A DNA stretch of 64,000 bases, taken from Mytilus californianus (lineage: Eukaryota; Mollusca; Bivalvia; Mytilida; Mytilidae). The stretch lies in the NCBI RefSeq assembly GCF_021869535.1, contig NW_026262690.1:85233995-85297994 (forward strand), written 5' to 3'. Positions 12,610 to 23,700 of this stretch are shown here, piece by piece (the first letter of the stretch is position 1; every line of letters begins with the position of its first letter). Both the position numbers and the translations under genes were made by a program. The notes under the pieces were generated by a model. The model saw only the letters and a list, made by a program, of their open reading frames with translations. It made no database searches and was not told the DNA's origin.

Positions 12610-12750
12610 TATAGCTGACTATGCGGTATGTATTTTGCTCATTGTTGAAGGCCGTACGGTAACCTATAGTTGTCAACTTCTATGTCATTTGGTGTCTGGT
12701 GGAGAGTTGTCTCATTGGCAAACATACCACATCTTATTGTTATACAGATC
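12610..12750 (+). repeat. Mytilid dispersed repeat fragment
   Basis: It contains TTTATAGCTGACTATGCGG, GAAGGCCGTACGG, and the ending GGAGAGTTGTCTCATTGGCA then ACCACATC. The same ending closes the copies at 42,000-42,285, 46,380-46,720 and 60,232-60,606. Confidence 0.7.
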
Positions 12751-12781
12751 TGGTGTAATAAATATATTCTAAAACCAGTTG

Positions 12782-13412
12782 TTGGCATGACACGGGTTAT
12801 GTTCTTCTCATATATTTTATGACGGTATAATACTAAACCCCTAACAGGAGGGATTGTGCCTGATATTCATATGATAAAGACATACTCTTTCAATCAGTTT
12901 AATTGAGGTCTGGAGCTGGCATGTCAGTAACTGCTAGTAGTCTGTTGTTATTCATGTATTATAGTCATTTTTTTTATTTTCTTTTGTTTTCTATTCTAAC
13001 ATCGGACTCGGACTTCTCTTATACTGAGTTTTACTGTGCGTACTGTTGTGCGTTTGTTTTTACTACATTGGCTAGAGGTATAGGGGGAGGGTTGAGATCT
13101 CAAAAAACATGTTTAACCCCGCCGCATTTTCGCGCCTGTCCCAAGTCAGGAGCCTCTGGCCTTTGTTAGTCTTGTATCATTTTTAATTTCAGTTTCCTGT
13201 GTATAATTTGGAGTTTAGTATGACGTCCATTATCACTGAACTAGTATACATATTTGTTTAGGGGCCAGCTGAAGGACGCCTCCGGGTGCGGGAGTTTCTC
13301 GCTGCATTGAAGACCCATTGGTGGCCTTCGGCTGTTGTCTGCCCTATGGTCGGGTCGTTGTCTCTTTGACACATTCCCCATTTCCATTCTCAATTTTATA
13401 TATATAACAAGG
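12782..13412 (+). repeat. Abundant mytilid dispersed repeat, about 630 bp
   Basis: Recognised landmarks in order are ACACGGGTTATGTTCTTCTC, AATTGAGGTCTGGAGCTGGC, CGCGCCTGTCCCAAGTCAGG, GAAGGACGCCTCCGGGTGCG and GACACATTCCCCATTTCCAT. The last part recurs inverted at 49,537-49,625. The frame at 12,903-13,169 is a chance reading of the repeat. Confidence 0.75.
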
Positions 13413-13597
13413 GTTATTGGAAACAATGTGCTCAACATGAAACTTTATTTGCGCTTAGAGCAGCCCCTACAGTTGCTTAGGAGACTCATAATTAAAACAC
13501 AACAAAGATTTCATCGAAAATACCCAATCCTATATGTATACTAAAGTGTACCCGCTGAAATATCTCGCCTGCTTTACTGATCATATTCATAGAAATA

Positions 13598-13975
13598 AGA
13601 AGATGTGGTATGAGTGCCAATGAGACAACTCTCCATCCAAGTCACAATGTGTAAAAAGTAAACAATTATAGGTCAAAGTACGGCCTTCAACACTGAGCCT
13701 TGGCTCATACCGAACAGCAAACTATAAAGGGCCCCAACATGACTAGTGTAAAACAATTCTAAACAGAAAAACCAACTGTCTATTCCATATAAAAAACGAG
13801 AAACGAAAAACACTTATGAAACACACCAACAAACGACAACCACTGAATAACAGGCTCCTGGCTTAGGACAGGTGCATACAAATGCAGCGGGGTTCAGTTT
13901 ATGTTGAAAGTCTAAAAGAAAAAGGTTATACAACAAGTATAACATAAAACTAACATGAACAATGGTCCATTCAAA
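13598..13975 (-). repeat. Copy of the 370-bp mytilid repeat (as at 60,232-60,606)
   Basis: Starting at AAGAAGATGTGGTATGAGTG, the minus strand reproduces the family in which GGAGAGTTGTCTCATTGGCA precedes the 3' end and CTGTCCTAAGTCAGGA lies inside. Its inner half has been carried along in the 2,044-bp tandem duplication. Confidence 0.75.
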
Positions 13976-15839
13976 TGAAGTAATGGTCAGTTGTGGCCTG
14001 TCAGTCTTACATGCACACCTCACAATCGTATCATACACATAGTTAACCTATTGCTTATAGTTTCTGAGAAACTTTGACCAATAAACCATGAAAATGAGGT
14101 CTGCAAGACCGACCTGAACACCAAACATTCATTCCATACACCACATATAGTTAACCGTTTGATAATAGTATATGAGTAACTGACTTAACCATGATATCAT
14201 AACATTGACTCTTGAACCATTAAAATGAGGTCAAGGTCAGACAAACCTGCCAGATCTACATGTACACATTAAAATCATTTCATACACCAAATATAGTTGA
14301 CCTAATGCTTAAAATTCATGATAAACAGGCCCCATCATGAAACTTAACATTGACCAATGAACCATGAAAATGAGGTCAATATCAGAAGAAACCTGCCAGA
14401 CCGACCGGTAAACCTTGGAAGGATCCCATATATGATGGTGTATGACTTCAAGATAACGTTCATATAGCACTGGTATTAAGTTTTTCGTGTTTAATGACCC
14501 CTAAAAATGTTCATATAACACTGGTACAGAGATGTTCGAGGTGTATGACCCCCAGATAACGTTCATTTAACACTTGTACTGAGATCTTCGACGTGTAAGA
14601 CCACTAGATAACGTTCTAACAACACTGGTAGTGAGTTGTTAGATGTTTTTTTACCTCTAGATAACGTTCATACAACACTGGCACTGGAAATGACCCCATA
14701 CAACAATGGTACTGAGATGTAAGAGGTATATAACCCTTATTTGACGTTCAAATAACACTGGTATTGAGTTTTTCTAGTGATATAACCCCTAAAAAAGTTC
14801 ATATAACACGTGTTCTGAGATGTTCGAGATATCTCATATAATATATAGGATATCTCAAATAATATATAAGATATCTTATGAAGTTTATTAGATATCTTGA
14901 AGTGAGAATAAATAGTAAAACGGCTTGCCATAAGATAACGTTCCTACAACACTAATACTGAGTTGTTAGAGGTTCCTTTGCCTCTAGATAACGTTCATAT
15001 AACACAGTTTGTTATTGTTTATCGAGTGGTATGACCCCTAAAAATCGTTTGTATTACACTGGTATTGAGATGTTCGAGGTGCATGACCCATAAAAAGGTT
15101 CATATGACACTGGTACTGAGATATTCGAGGTGTATGGTCCCAAAATAGCGTTCATATAACACTGATACTCAGTTGTTCGAGGTGCATGACCCCTAAATAA
15201 CGTTCATAAAACACTTTTACTAATATGTTCGAAGTGTTTGACCCCTTGGTAACGTTCATATACCACTGGTACTGAAAAGTTCAAGGTTTATGAACACATA
15301 TAACGTTCCAAAAACACTGGTACTGAGATGTTCGAGGTTTATAACCTTTAAGTAACGTGCATTCACACTGGTACTTAGTTTTACGAGGGGTACGACCTCT
15401 AAACATCGTTAATATAACACTGGTACTGAGATGTGTGAGGTGTAAGACCCCAAGAACAGGTTAAAAAAACACTTGTACTGAGATGTTCGAGGTGTATGAC
15501 CCTAATTAACGTTCATAAAACACTGGTACTGAGATTTTCGAGGTGTATGACCACTTGAAAACGTTCATACAACACTGGTCCTGAGATGTTCAAGGTGTAT
15601 GACCTCCAGATAACGTTTATATAACACTGATACTGAAATTTTGGGGGTAAATGACCACTATATACAGTCCTACAACACTGGTACTGAGTTGTTCGAGGTT
15701 TTTTTTCACCTCTACTCAACGTTGAAACATGAGGTTTTCATAGTGTGTGAACCCTAAAGAACGTTCACTTAACAATGGTACTGAGATGTTCGATGTGTAT
15801 GACCCCCAGATAACGTTCATAATACTGGTACGCAGATGT
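13796..15839. repeat. First copy of a 2,044-bp tandem duplication
   Basis: Landmarks recur exactly 2,044 bp downstream (for example 13,814 and 15,858; 14,737 and 16,781; 15,513 and 17,557), with only scattered single-base changes. The junction at about 15,840 joins minisatellite (GATGTTCGAG) to AAACGAAAAACACTTATGA. The right arm has only one copy of the block, so the duplication followed the inverted duplication. Confidence 0.92.
14405..15839. repeat. Minisatellite, unit about 60 bp, first block
   Basis: Degenerate units follow the pattern AACGTTCATATAACACTGG, TACTGAGATGTTCGAGGTG, TATGACCCCTAGAT. One stretch near 14,820-14,900 is replaced by short inverted GATATCT tracts. Minus-strand open frames here read the repeat as (Q)YQC-type peptides and are not genes. 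Confidence 0.9.
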
Positions 15840-17883
15840 TCGAGAAACGAAAAACACTTATGAAACACACCAACAAACGACAACCACTGAATAACAGGCT
15901 CCTGGCTTAGGACAGGTGCATACAAATGCAGCGGGGTTCAGTTTATGTTGAAAGTCTAAAAGAAAAAGGTTATACAACAAGTATAACATAAAATTAACAT
16001 GAACAATGGTCCATTCAAATGAAGTAATGGTCAGTTGTGGCCTGTCAGTCTTACATGCACACCTTACAATCGTATCATACACATAGTTAACCTATTGCTT
16101 ATAGTTTCTGAGAAACTTTGACCAATAAACCATGAAAATGAGGTCTGCAAGACCGACCTGAACACCAAACATTCATTCCATACACCACATATAGTTAACC
16201 GTTTGATAATAGTATATGAGTAACGGACTTAACCATGAAATCATAACATTGACTCTTGAACCATTAAAATGAGGTCAAGGTCAGACAAACCTGCCAGATC
16301 TACATGTACACATTAAAATCATTTCATACACCAAATATAGTTGACCTAATGCTTAAAATTCATGATAAACAGGCCCCATCATGAAACTTAACATTGACCA
16401 ATGAACCATGAAAATGAGGTCAATATCAGAAGAAACCTGCCAGACCGACCGGTAAACCTTGGAAGGATCCCATATATGATGGTGTATGACCTCAAGATAA
16501 CGTTCATATAGCACTGGTATTAAGTTTTTCGTGTTTAATGACCCCTAAAAATGTTCATATAACACTGGTACAGAGATGTTCGATGTGTATGACCCCCAGA
16601 TAACGTTCATATAACACTTGTACTGAGATGTTCGACGTGTAAGACCACTAGATAACGTTCTAACAACACTGGTAGTGAGTTGTTAGATGTTTTTTTACCT
16701 CTAGATAACGTTCATACAACACTGGCACTGGAAATGACCCCATACAACAATGGTACTGAGATGTAAGAGGTATATAACCCTTATTTGACGTTCAAATAAC
16801 ACTGGTATTGAGTTTTTCTAGTGATATAACCCCTAAAAAAGTTCATATAACACGTGTTCTGAGATGTTCGAGATATCTCATATAATATATAGGATATCTC
16901 AAATAATATATAAGATATCTTATGAAGTTTATTAGATATCTTGAAGTGAGAATAAATAGTAAAACGGCTTGCCATAAGATAACGTTCCTACAACACTAAT
17001 ACTGAGTTGTAAGAGGTTCCTTTGCCTCTAGATAACGTTCATATAACACTGTTTGTTATTGATTTTCGAGTGGTATGACCCCTAAAAATCGTTTGTATTA
17101 CACTGGTATTGAGATGTTCGAGGTGCATGACCCATAAAAAGGTTCATATGACACTGGTACTGAGATATTCGAGGTGTATGGTCCCAAAATAGCGTTCATA
17201 TAACACTGATACTCAGTTGTTCGAGGTGCATGACCCCTAAATAACGTTCATAAAACACTTTTACTAATATGTTCGAAGTGTTTGACCCCTTGGTAACGTT
17301 CATATACCACTGGTACTGAAAAGTTCAAGGTTTATGAACACATATAACGTTCCAAAAACACTGGTACTGAGATGTTCGAGGTTTATAACCTTTAAGTAAC
17401 GTGCATTCACACTGGTACTTAGTTTTTCGAGGGGTACGACCTCTAAACATCGTTAATATAACACTGGTACTGAGATGTGTGAGGTGTAAGACCCCAAGAA
17501 CAGGTTAAAAAAACACTTGTACTGAGATGTTCGAGGTGTATGACCCTAATTAACGTTCATAAAACACTGGTACTGAGATTTTCGAGGTGTATGACCACTT
17601 GAAAACGTTCATACAACACTGGTCCTGAGATGTTCAAGGTGTATGACCTCCAGATAACGTTTATATAACACTGATACTGAAATTTTGGGGGTAAATGACC
17701 ACTATATACAGTCCTACAACACTGGTACTGAGTTGTTCGAGGTTTTTTTTCACCTCTACTCAACGTTGAAACATGAGGTTTTCATAGTGTGTGAACCCTA
17801 AAGAACGTTCACTTAACAATGGTACTGAGATGTTCGATGTGTATGACCCCCAGATAACGTTCATAATACTGGTACGCAGATGT
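15840..17883. repeat. Second copy of the 2,044-bp tandem duplication
   Basis: It is nearly identical to 13,796-15,839 throughout, including the SINE-like head, a spacer with AACCATGAAAATGAGGTC units and the minisatellite. The few differences are isolated substitutions, which implies a very recent event or an assembly duplicate. Confidence 0.92.
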
Positions 17884-17899
17884 TCGAGGTTTTTGAACC

Positions 17900-17945
17900 C
17901 TAAATAACGACGCATTAGCCACTACACTACGGTTCTTTCATTTGG
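17900..17945 (-). repeat. tRNA-like SINE head next to the minisatellite
   Basis: On the minus strand, AACCGTAGTGTAGTGGCTAATGCG resembles a tRNA D-arm with an A box, and GGGTTCAAAAACC about 20 bp later resembles a B box. The counterpart is at 44,282-44,335. No complete tRNA cloverleaf is present, so it is at most a tRNA-derived promoter. Confidence 0.35.
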
Positions 17946-20045
17946 GGATACAATTTTTGTTTTGAATTTTGTCAGACTGCTGTGTGTATCCTTTCGTTGT
18001 AGTTATTTCACCGCAAATTGCCTAAATGTATGTGTTAAGGGAGTTACTTTGTTTGTGGAAAACATCAAGCGATCTAATTGCAATTTATACTTTATTTACC
18101 TTCAAATGTTTTTTTTTTTACTGTTGTAGGTCAGTTGCATTGTTTATTCTATACACGAAGTCACTGGAAATACAGGTAGCCATTTCCCGGTCATTTTGAC
18201 TAATGTAGTGACTTTTCCGGATGTGTGTGTGTGGTTTTTTTTTTACCAACTGCAGCAGTTTTCATACTTTTTACTGTTAATTGTGCCTACGAAATAAGTA
18301 ATTTTAACAATACTTTAAGAGTTTTTATAAAACAAGCCCACTGTCGATGCAATGCACATATACAAAGAGTTTTGCTTCCAATATGCTTGAAAAGGGTTTA
18401 TTTTTTAACTTTTGTAACAACAAAGAAAATTTAAAATCAATCTATTCCTCTCATTACAAATGCTTAATAACATGAGATTCAAAATCATTATAATTTTTTT
18501 CCTGGAACCATTAGAGATCTGTGATCAACGCTCTGAGTAAAAGCGTTAAACCCATGCGAATAAAGCAATATACACCGAGATTGCTGACTAAGATCAGCAT
18601 GTAAAGTTAATAGAGTTGAATTAGTTGTGGTAAATTTTTTATTGCAATAATATAAGGCAAACTAAAAGGTTCGTTTCATGTTTGACTTCTAGATCTACTG
18701 GTTTCACTTCGTCTTCATTTACCGTCTGAAATTAAAAATTAAAAAATTTCTATTTAAAGTTAAAATAAAAACAAGAGCATAACAATTCGTACCAATGAAA
18801 TAAGAACATTTTTTTAAATCTAAACTAAGTAATTCTTAGAATAATGTTTGTGTTGTAGTCAGAGAATAATGAATGATTAAATCTTTGTGTTTTACGTACC
18901 TTGCAACTATCAACCATAATGCTCATCATTTAAATAAAAATACATTTAAAACGTTTATTTCATGTGATCTAGGTTTGTTTCCGTATATATTTTAAACAAA
19001 AATTTGCAAACGTAATAATAGGTACAAAATGTATCTACAAACAGAAAGAACGTGTATAACAGATCCATAAAGCGCTGTCACGTGACAAGTTACTACTGCC
19101 AAACTGCAAACCAGACATGTTGTTTAGAAGCACAGGAGAAATGTTAAATGAAAATATCAAATTCATTGAACATATTGAAAAGAATTCAAACTATCGGCTA
19201 GTAGGAAGAAGGTGCCTAACATATCCGTTGTTTCAAAGCACCACTGTCAATCTGCAGAACAACTACGTTTAGAATATCTGATGTTTATGCACAATGTCCA
19301 TATATTTAAACAGAGCAAATGAAATAAGCCTAGGATTTTCAACAGTTGCGATAGTTTTCAATATGATACGTAATGGTTTACTCATTACATAATTCCGATG
19401 ATAATAATCATGATGATTTAGATAAAAGTTTCCTCACATGAAATGATGTCAATATTTTAAAATAGAGAGGTAAAAGATACCAAAGGTATAGTCAAACTCA
19501 TTAGTCGTAAATAAACTGACAATGTCATGGCAAATTAAGAAAAACGATAAAAAGGCAAACAACTGTCTACAAATAAAAAACACAACATAGAAAAATAAAG
19601 ACTGAGCAACACAAACCCAACCATAACTCGGTGGTGATTTCAGGTGCTCCGGTAAGGTAAACAGATCCTGCTCCATATGTGGACATTGTGTCCCGCTTTA
19701 CTATTGAATATTCGAAACTGCTTACGAAATTTAAGTTTGAGCAAATGCAAGATAAGTTTTCAGTAATTCCAGTTATATTATATAAAATACTGAACCTAAA
19801 TGAAAAGGAAAATACTCATTGAAAATAATCATTTTGTCTCAATCTTCAGAGTTGTTTAATTAACTTTACTTTACCACTTTATCTACCATAGGAGTTTAAT
19901 AAGACCGAAAAACATTTTTATTTTAATAACTGGTATTCTGAAATCACGTACATTGTATGTAAAAATTAGCTGTATCTGACAAAATCGTTAGAGATTATAA
20001 TGGGAGTGGTAAATTTTTGTAAACAAACTTATAAAGATAAAATTA
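17946..20045. repeat. Left-arm segment matching 42,290-44,280 inverted
   Basis: Shared landmarks include ACCAACTGCAGCAGTTTTCA (18,245), GGTTCGTTTCATGTTTGACT (18,668) and CTCCGGTAAGGTAAACAGATC (19,647). No gene is recognised; the frame at 18,225-18,434 is not preserved intact in the other arm. Confidence 0.75.
19450..19690 (-). repeat. Dispersed bivalve repeat (GGAGCAGGATCTG family)
   Basis: The minus strand reads TGGAGCAGGATCTG, CCGGAGCACCTGAAATCACC, TTTGCCATGACATTGTCAGT and GGTATCTTTTACCTCTC in order. The inverted partner is at 42,580-42,820. The shared 75-codon frame (MEQDL...) belongs to the repeat and is not evidence of a gene. Confidence 0.75.
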
Positions 20046-20049
20046 GTAG

Positions 20050-20330
20050 ACGTGGTATGTTTGCCATTGAGACAACTATCCAGCAGAGTCAAAATGAAAT
20101 AGATTTAAGCAAACATAGGTCAACGCGCGGCCTTACACTATGATAAAAACCCATACCGTATAGTTAGCTATTAAAGTTCCCATCATGATAAATTGTTGAA
20201 CACGTCAAACGAAAAAATCAACGGCCTAATCTTTGACAAAACAATACACAAAACAAATATGACAGACAGCTACCAACAAAAACCGATGAATTACAGGTTC
20301 CTGATTGTGGACAGCTATTGTAGAATGTGG
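20050..20330 (-). repeat. Dispersed mytilid repeat ending in the CCACATCTAC motif
   Basis: On the minus strand it runs from CTGTCCACAATCAGGAAC through TTTTTCGTTTGACGTGTTCA and TATACGGTATGGGTTTT to GGATAGTTGTCTCAATGGCA. The inverted partner is 42,000-42,285. Confidence 0.7.
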
Positions 20331-20734
20331 CGAGGCAAGCATGTTTGTGATTGCTAAAATCTCCCTCTGTCTTGGAAAGTCTATAACCGCCCAATATAAG
20401 AACAATTTGTGAAATTCAGTTGGTAATGACTCTACAAAAGACTCATCAGAGACGCTCGAATAAAACAATGCATGTGTATATGTGTGTATTTGTATGTGTG
20501 TGTGTGTGTACGATAAAATCATGGGACTACACTTGTAACAACTTTAATAGATGTATATATGTTTTACCACCTGTAACAGTCTGCATAGTTATGTTAATTG
20601 AGCACACGAAACTAGTAACTTTAACAATAATTTAAGAGATTTTATAGTTAAGCAAATGCATTTTGTATATTTACTTTCTGAAATACTTAAAACTATGAAA
20701 CCAAATGCAGAATTAGGGATCCGTGTTCTCGTCT

Positions 20735-23700
20735 TTAATAGTTAAAATAAAACTTACATGTACAGCCTTCAAGGCATGGCCCAAGTTTCTTACCTGCAAT
20801 TCATACAATAGATTCTTTATTTTTATACAAAAATCCATAATTTGAATGAACTATATCTTGAAATGAATTTTAGCGTCTGCATCTAATTATGAAAAACACC
20901 TTTTTTTTCAGTTTAATTCCCAATTTTTTAACACTTAAAATTGATATAGATTTGTTTACCTTCACCCCTAAATTTACCTATTTTTCAAAATCCTAGCAGG
21001 CGAATACCCAGTTGAAATTAAATAAAAGAAATGGAACTCTTTGATAGAGAAGGTAAAAAAGCCTAATTGGTATATTTGACTTGTTTACATCTGTTTCTGT
21101 GTGGTTTAATATAGGTCCATAATTGTATGCATCTTATATACGTGCTTTTACTTAAATTATAGTATGGAGCTTCGAGATATTTGTGAACTTTTAAACTATA
21201 GCCACAATTTCATAAAACAGTCGATTGTGGTAGGTGCAAATACAAGTGGATCATTTTTGTGCATAAGCATAAATTCCGCGGAAAAAAGATCCCAAAGAAA
21301 GATAATAGATGGATCTTTTTAAAGCATTAATTTGCATCTCTGCCCCTGGCGACAGTTTTTTGGGAAAAGATCCTAAAAATGGGCAATAATTTCACCGAAA
21401 AGAGACAGTCGAGTGCACCTTTGTATGTTCGGGTGTGTTTGAGTTGACTACTGTGTCTTGAAAACGTATAAAGCAAAAATATTTGATACATCATCTCGAT
21501 ACAGATTCTATCATTCTTATATATTTAGGCTACAGGTTGATTTAAAAACATTAAAATTCACAGTACTAAAAATATGAAATATATGGGTCAAGTGAAATAC
21601 CTTTCAAATGAGTCATAACAACAGAGTAGGTGTGTTCGAATAACAAATTTTTACTAAAAGTACTTGACGAAAGAGTTTACAAGTGGATCTTTAAAATGCA
21701 TAACTTCTTAAAAACTTCATTGTTTGTGTATGATATCAAGGGTTATTAGTCTTCAACCTCTGAAATTTTTTAATATTGAATAAGAATTTTTTTAAATGTT
21801 TTTAAATTTTCAAAAATTCCACCTGACAACCGATCATACAATAGTTTTAAGTTGACTAAATGCAGAAAAGTACATTAAATGATACTCAATAGCTAATAGA
21901 TACATGTGTCTTTTAAAATACAACTGGTATATAAGGATCGTAATAGTGCTATGTGGATAAATTTATCGGTTTTCAAGGGCTAAATTGGCTTCATCCCTAC
22001 AATGGCTTCCATTTATGCGATTGTAAATATTAGCTGGCGTAATGGGGAGATAATTTTGACGAAGTAGAATCCTGACTGCTAGTCATCTGTGAATGATTTT
22101 TCAAAACTGTAAACCACATCAGGTAGATGCTATTTTTAAAGGGGTGTATATTTGATCTCATAAACTAATAAACATAAAAAAGCAAAACGGTGAGATATTT
22201 AGTTGTGACAGTCGTTACAAGATTAAAAGGTACATGTGTGTACTTAAAACTTAAACAATATAAAATTTTGTTGACTTACCAGTAAAACCATATTCCTTGC
22301 AGTATTTCACACAGTCTTTCAGTGATACCTCTTTAATAAAGATGTGGAAAAAAAACGAAGGAATGAGAAAAGTAAGATAACATATTATATCCCCTCCTGC
22401 GTAAAGTCTATAAGAATACCTTTTTTAAGTGTTTCGTTATCATGTCAAAAATCAATTTTACATAAATAACAAATTAATGAAAATGAATTGGTTTTTTTTT
22501 TATATTTGCTGATAATTCTCGGTTACTGAACGATTTAAAAACATGCAATTAGAGCTTCAACCTAAGAGGTATCTTAAGAAGTTCATATAGAAATGAAACT
22601 TCATCTTTAAGGAGGCAAGCAATAATAACAGTATAACGACTTCCACAAAGTATTCAGCAAGCTGACATGAAGTATCATTATAACAGTCTTTCTTAGGATT
22701 GACTTTTTCAGAAAATGTTGAATTATTTGAAATCCAAGCTAAGTTTGCCCGAAGCATAGATTGCCTAAGCCATATTTGTCAAAACGTTTTAAATTTTTGC
22801 TTTGGAATGGTGTTTGCATTGATATGGCCGTCTAACTATTCGAACGCCACTGATGAATCTCATATAGACGAAACATGCGTTCCATTGATTAGGCCGTCTA
22901 ACTATTCAAACGCCACTGATGAATCTCATATAGGCGAAACATGCGTCAGTGGTACCAAATTATAAGCCAATTACCTTTGAAGAGTATTCATTATGATAAT
23001 ATACACTTATTTGTTCCTACGTTATTGCAATATGTCAAGCAGGAATTAAAGTTTCCTATATTCATCAGATATATAACAAAATATTCAACTCACTGTCACA
23101 GTTTTTAATGCATATAGCCATTTCGGGTCCTGTAAAAGTAAGCAACAGGTAAAATGGTATTAGTGCCAAACTTAAAATATTTTGAAAAAGAATTAATGTA
23201 TTGTTGATTAAGTTCAAAATGATTTTATTGAATTCTTTATACATTTTAATTAACCGTTACATAATCCAATTGTATTGTTTTATTGTAAATTTGCCAGTGT
23301 ATAGTTAAAAAAAAATACCCCATGAATTCATGATCATCGTCATACGACTACTCTTCTTCGTTAAGTGAAAGTTTTCTGTCCGTTTCCGTAAAATAATGGT
23401 ACTCAGGTGACAGAATTTAGCTAAAAAATTTAGCAGGCATTGGTGATATAAAATTTGTTCAACATTTGTTTTGGTAAATATTCAATTAATAACATAATTG
23501 AATATGTGTGCTGAATAACCTAGGTTTTATGTGTATATCCATTACCATTTGGTCAATGAGATCATCAAGAGTAGTGTATTTTAAATTATAATATATGCAT
23601 TTGTTTTAATTGCATGCAATATGGCAATGTTAATACCTTTTTGAAACATATATTTAATGATAAAAAATATCTTGATAACCCGTCAGATGATGATTTAAAA

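Larger units (their letters stand above)
10633..13590. other. 2.95-kb insertion in the left arm
   Basis: On the right arm the sequence runs directly from the outer arm into the SINE-like repeat; on the left the same junction is interrupted here. Inside are low-complexity T-rich and TTTTG-rich tracts, an 18-bp G run, and two dispersed mytilid repeats. I see no convincing gene: the frame at 10,639-10,893 is only T-rich sequence with a CACACA tract. Confidence 0.6.

Noticed and set aside
14737-17763. Minus-strand open frames of 64-74 codons with repeated YQC words
   Set aside because: They are translations of the minisatellite unit, occur twice because of the 2,044-bp duplication, and have no start context, splice sites or protein similarity.
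22838-22955. Short regularly spaced repeats as a CRISPR array
   Set aside because: There are only two units, this is a eukaryotic intron, there are no spacers of even length and no cas genes.
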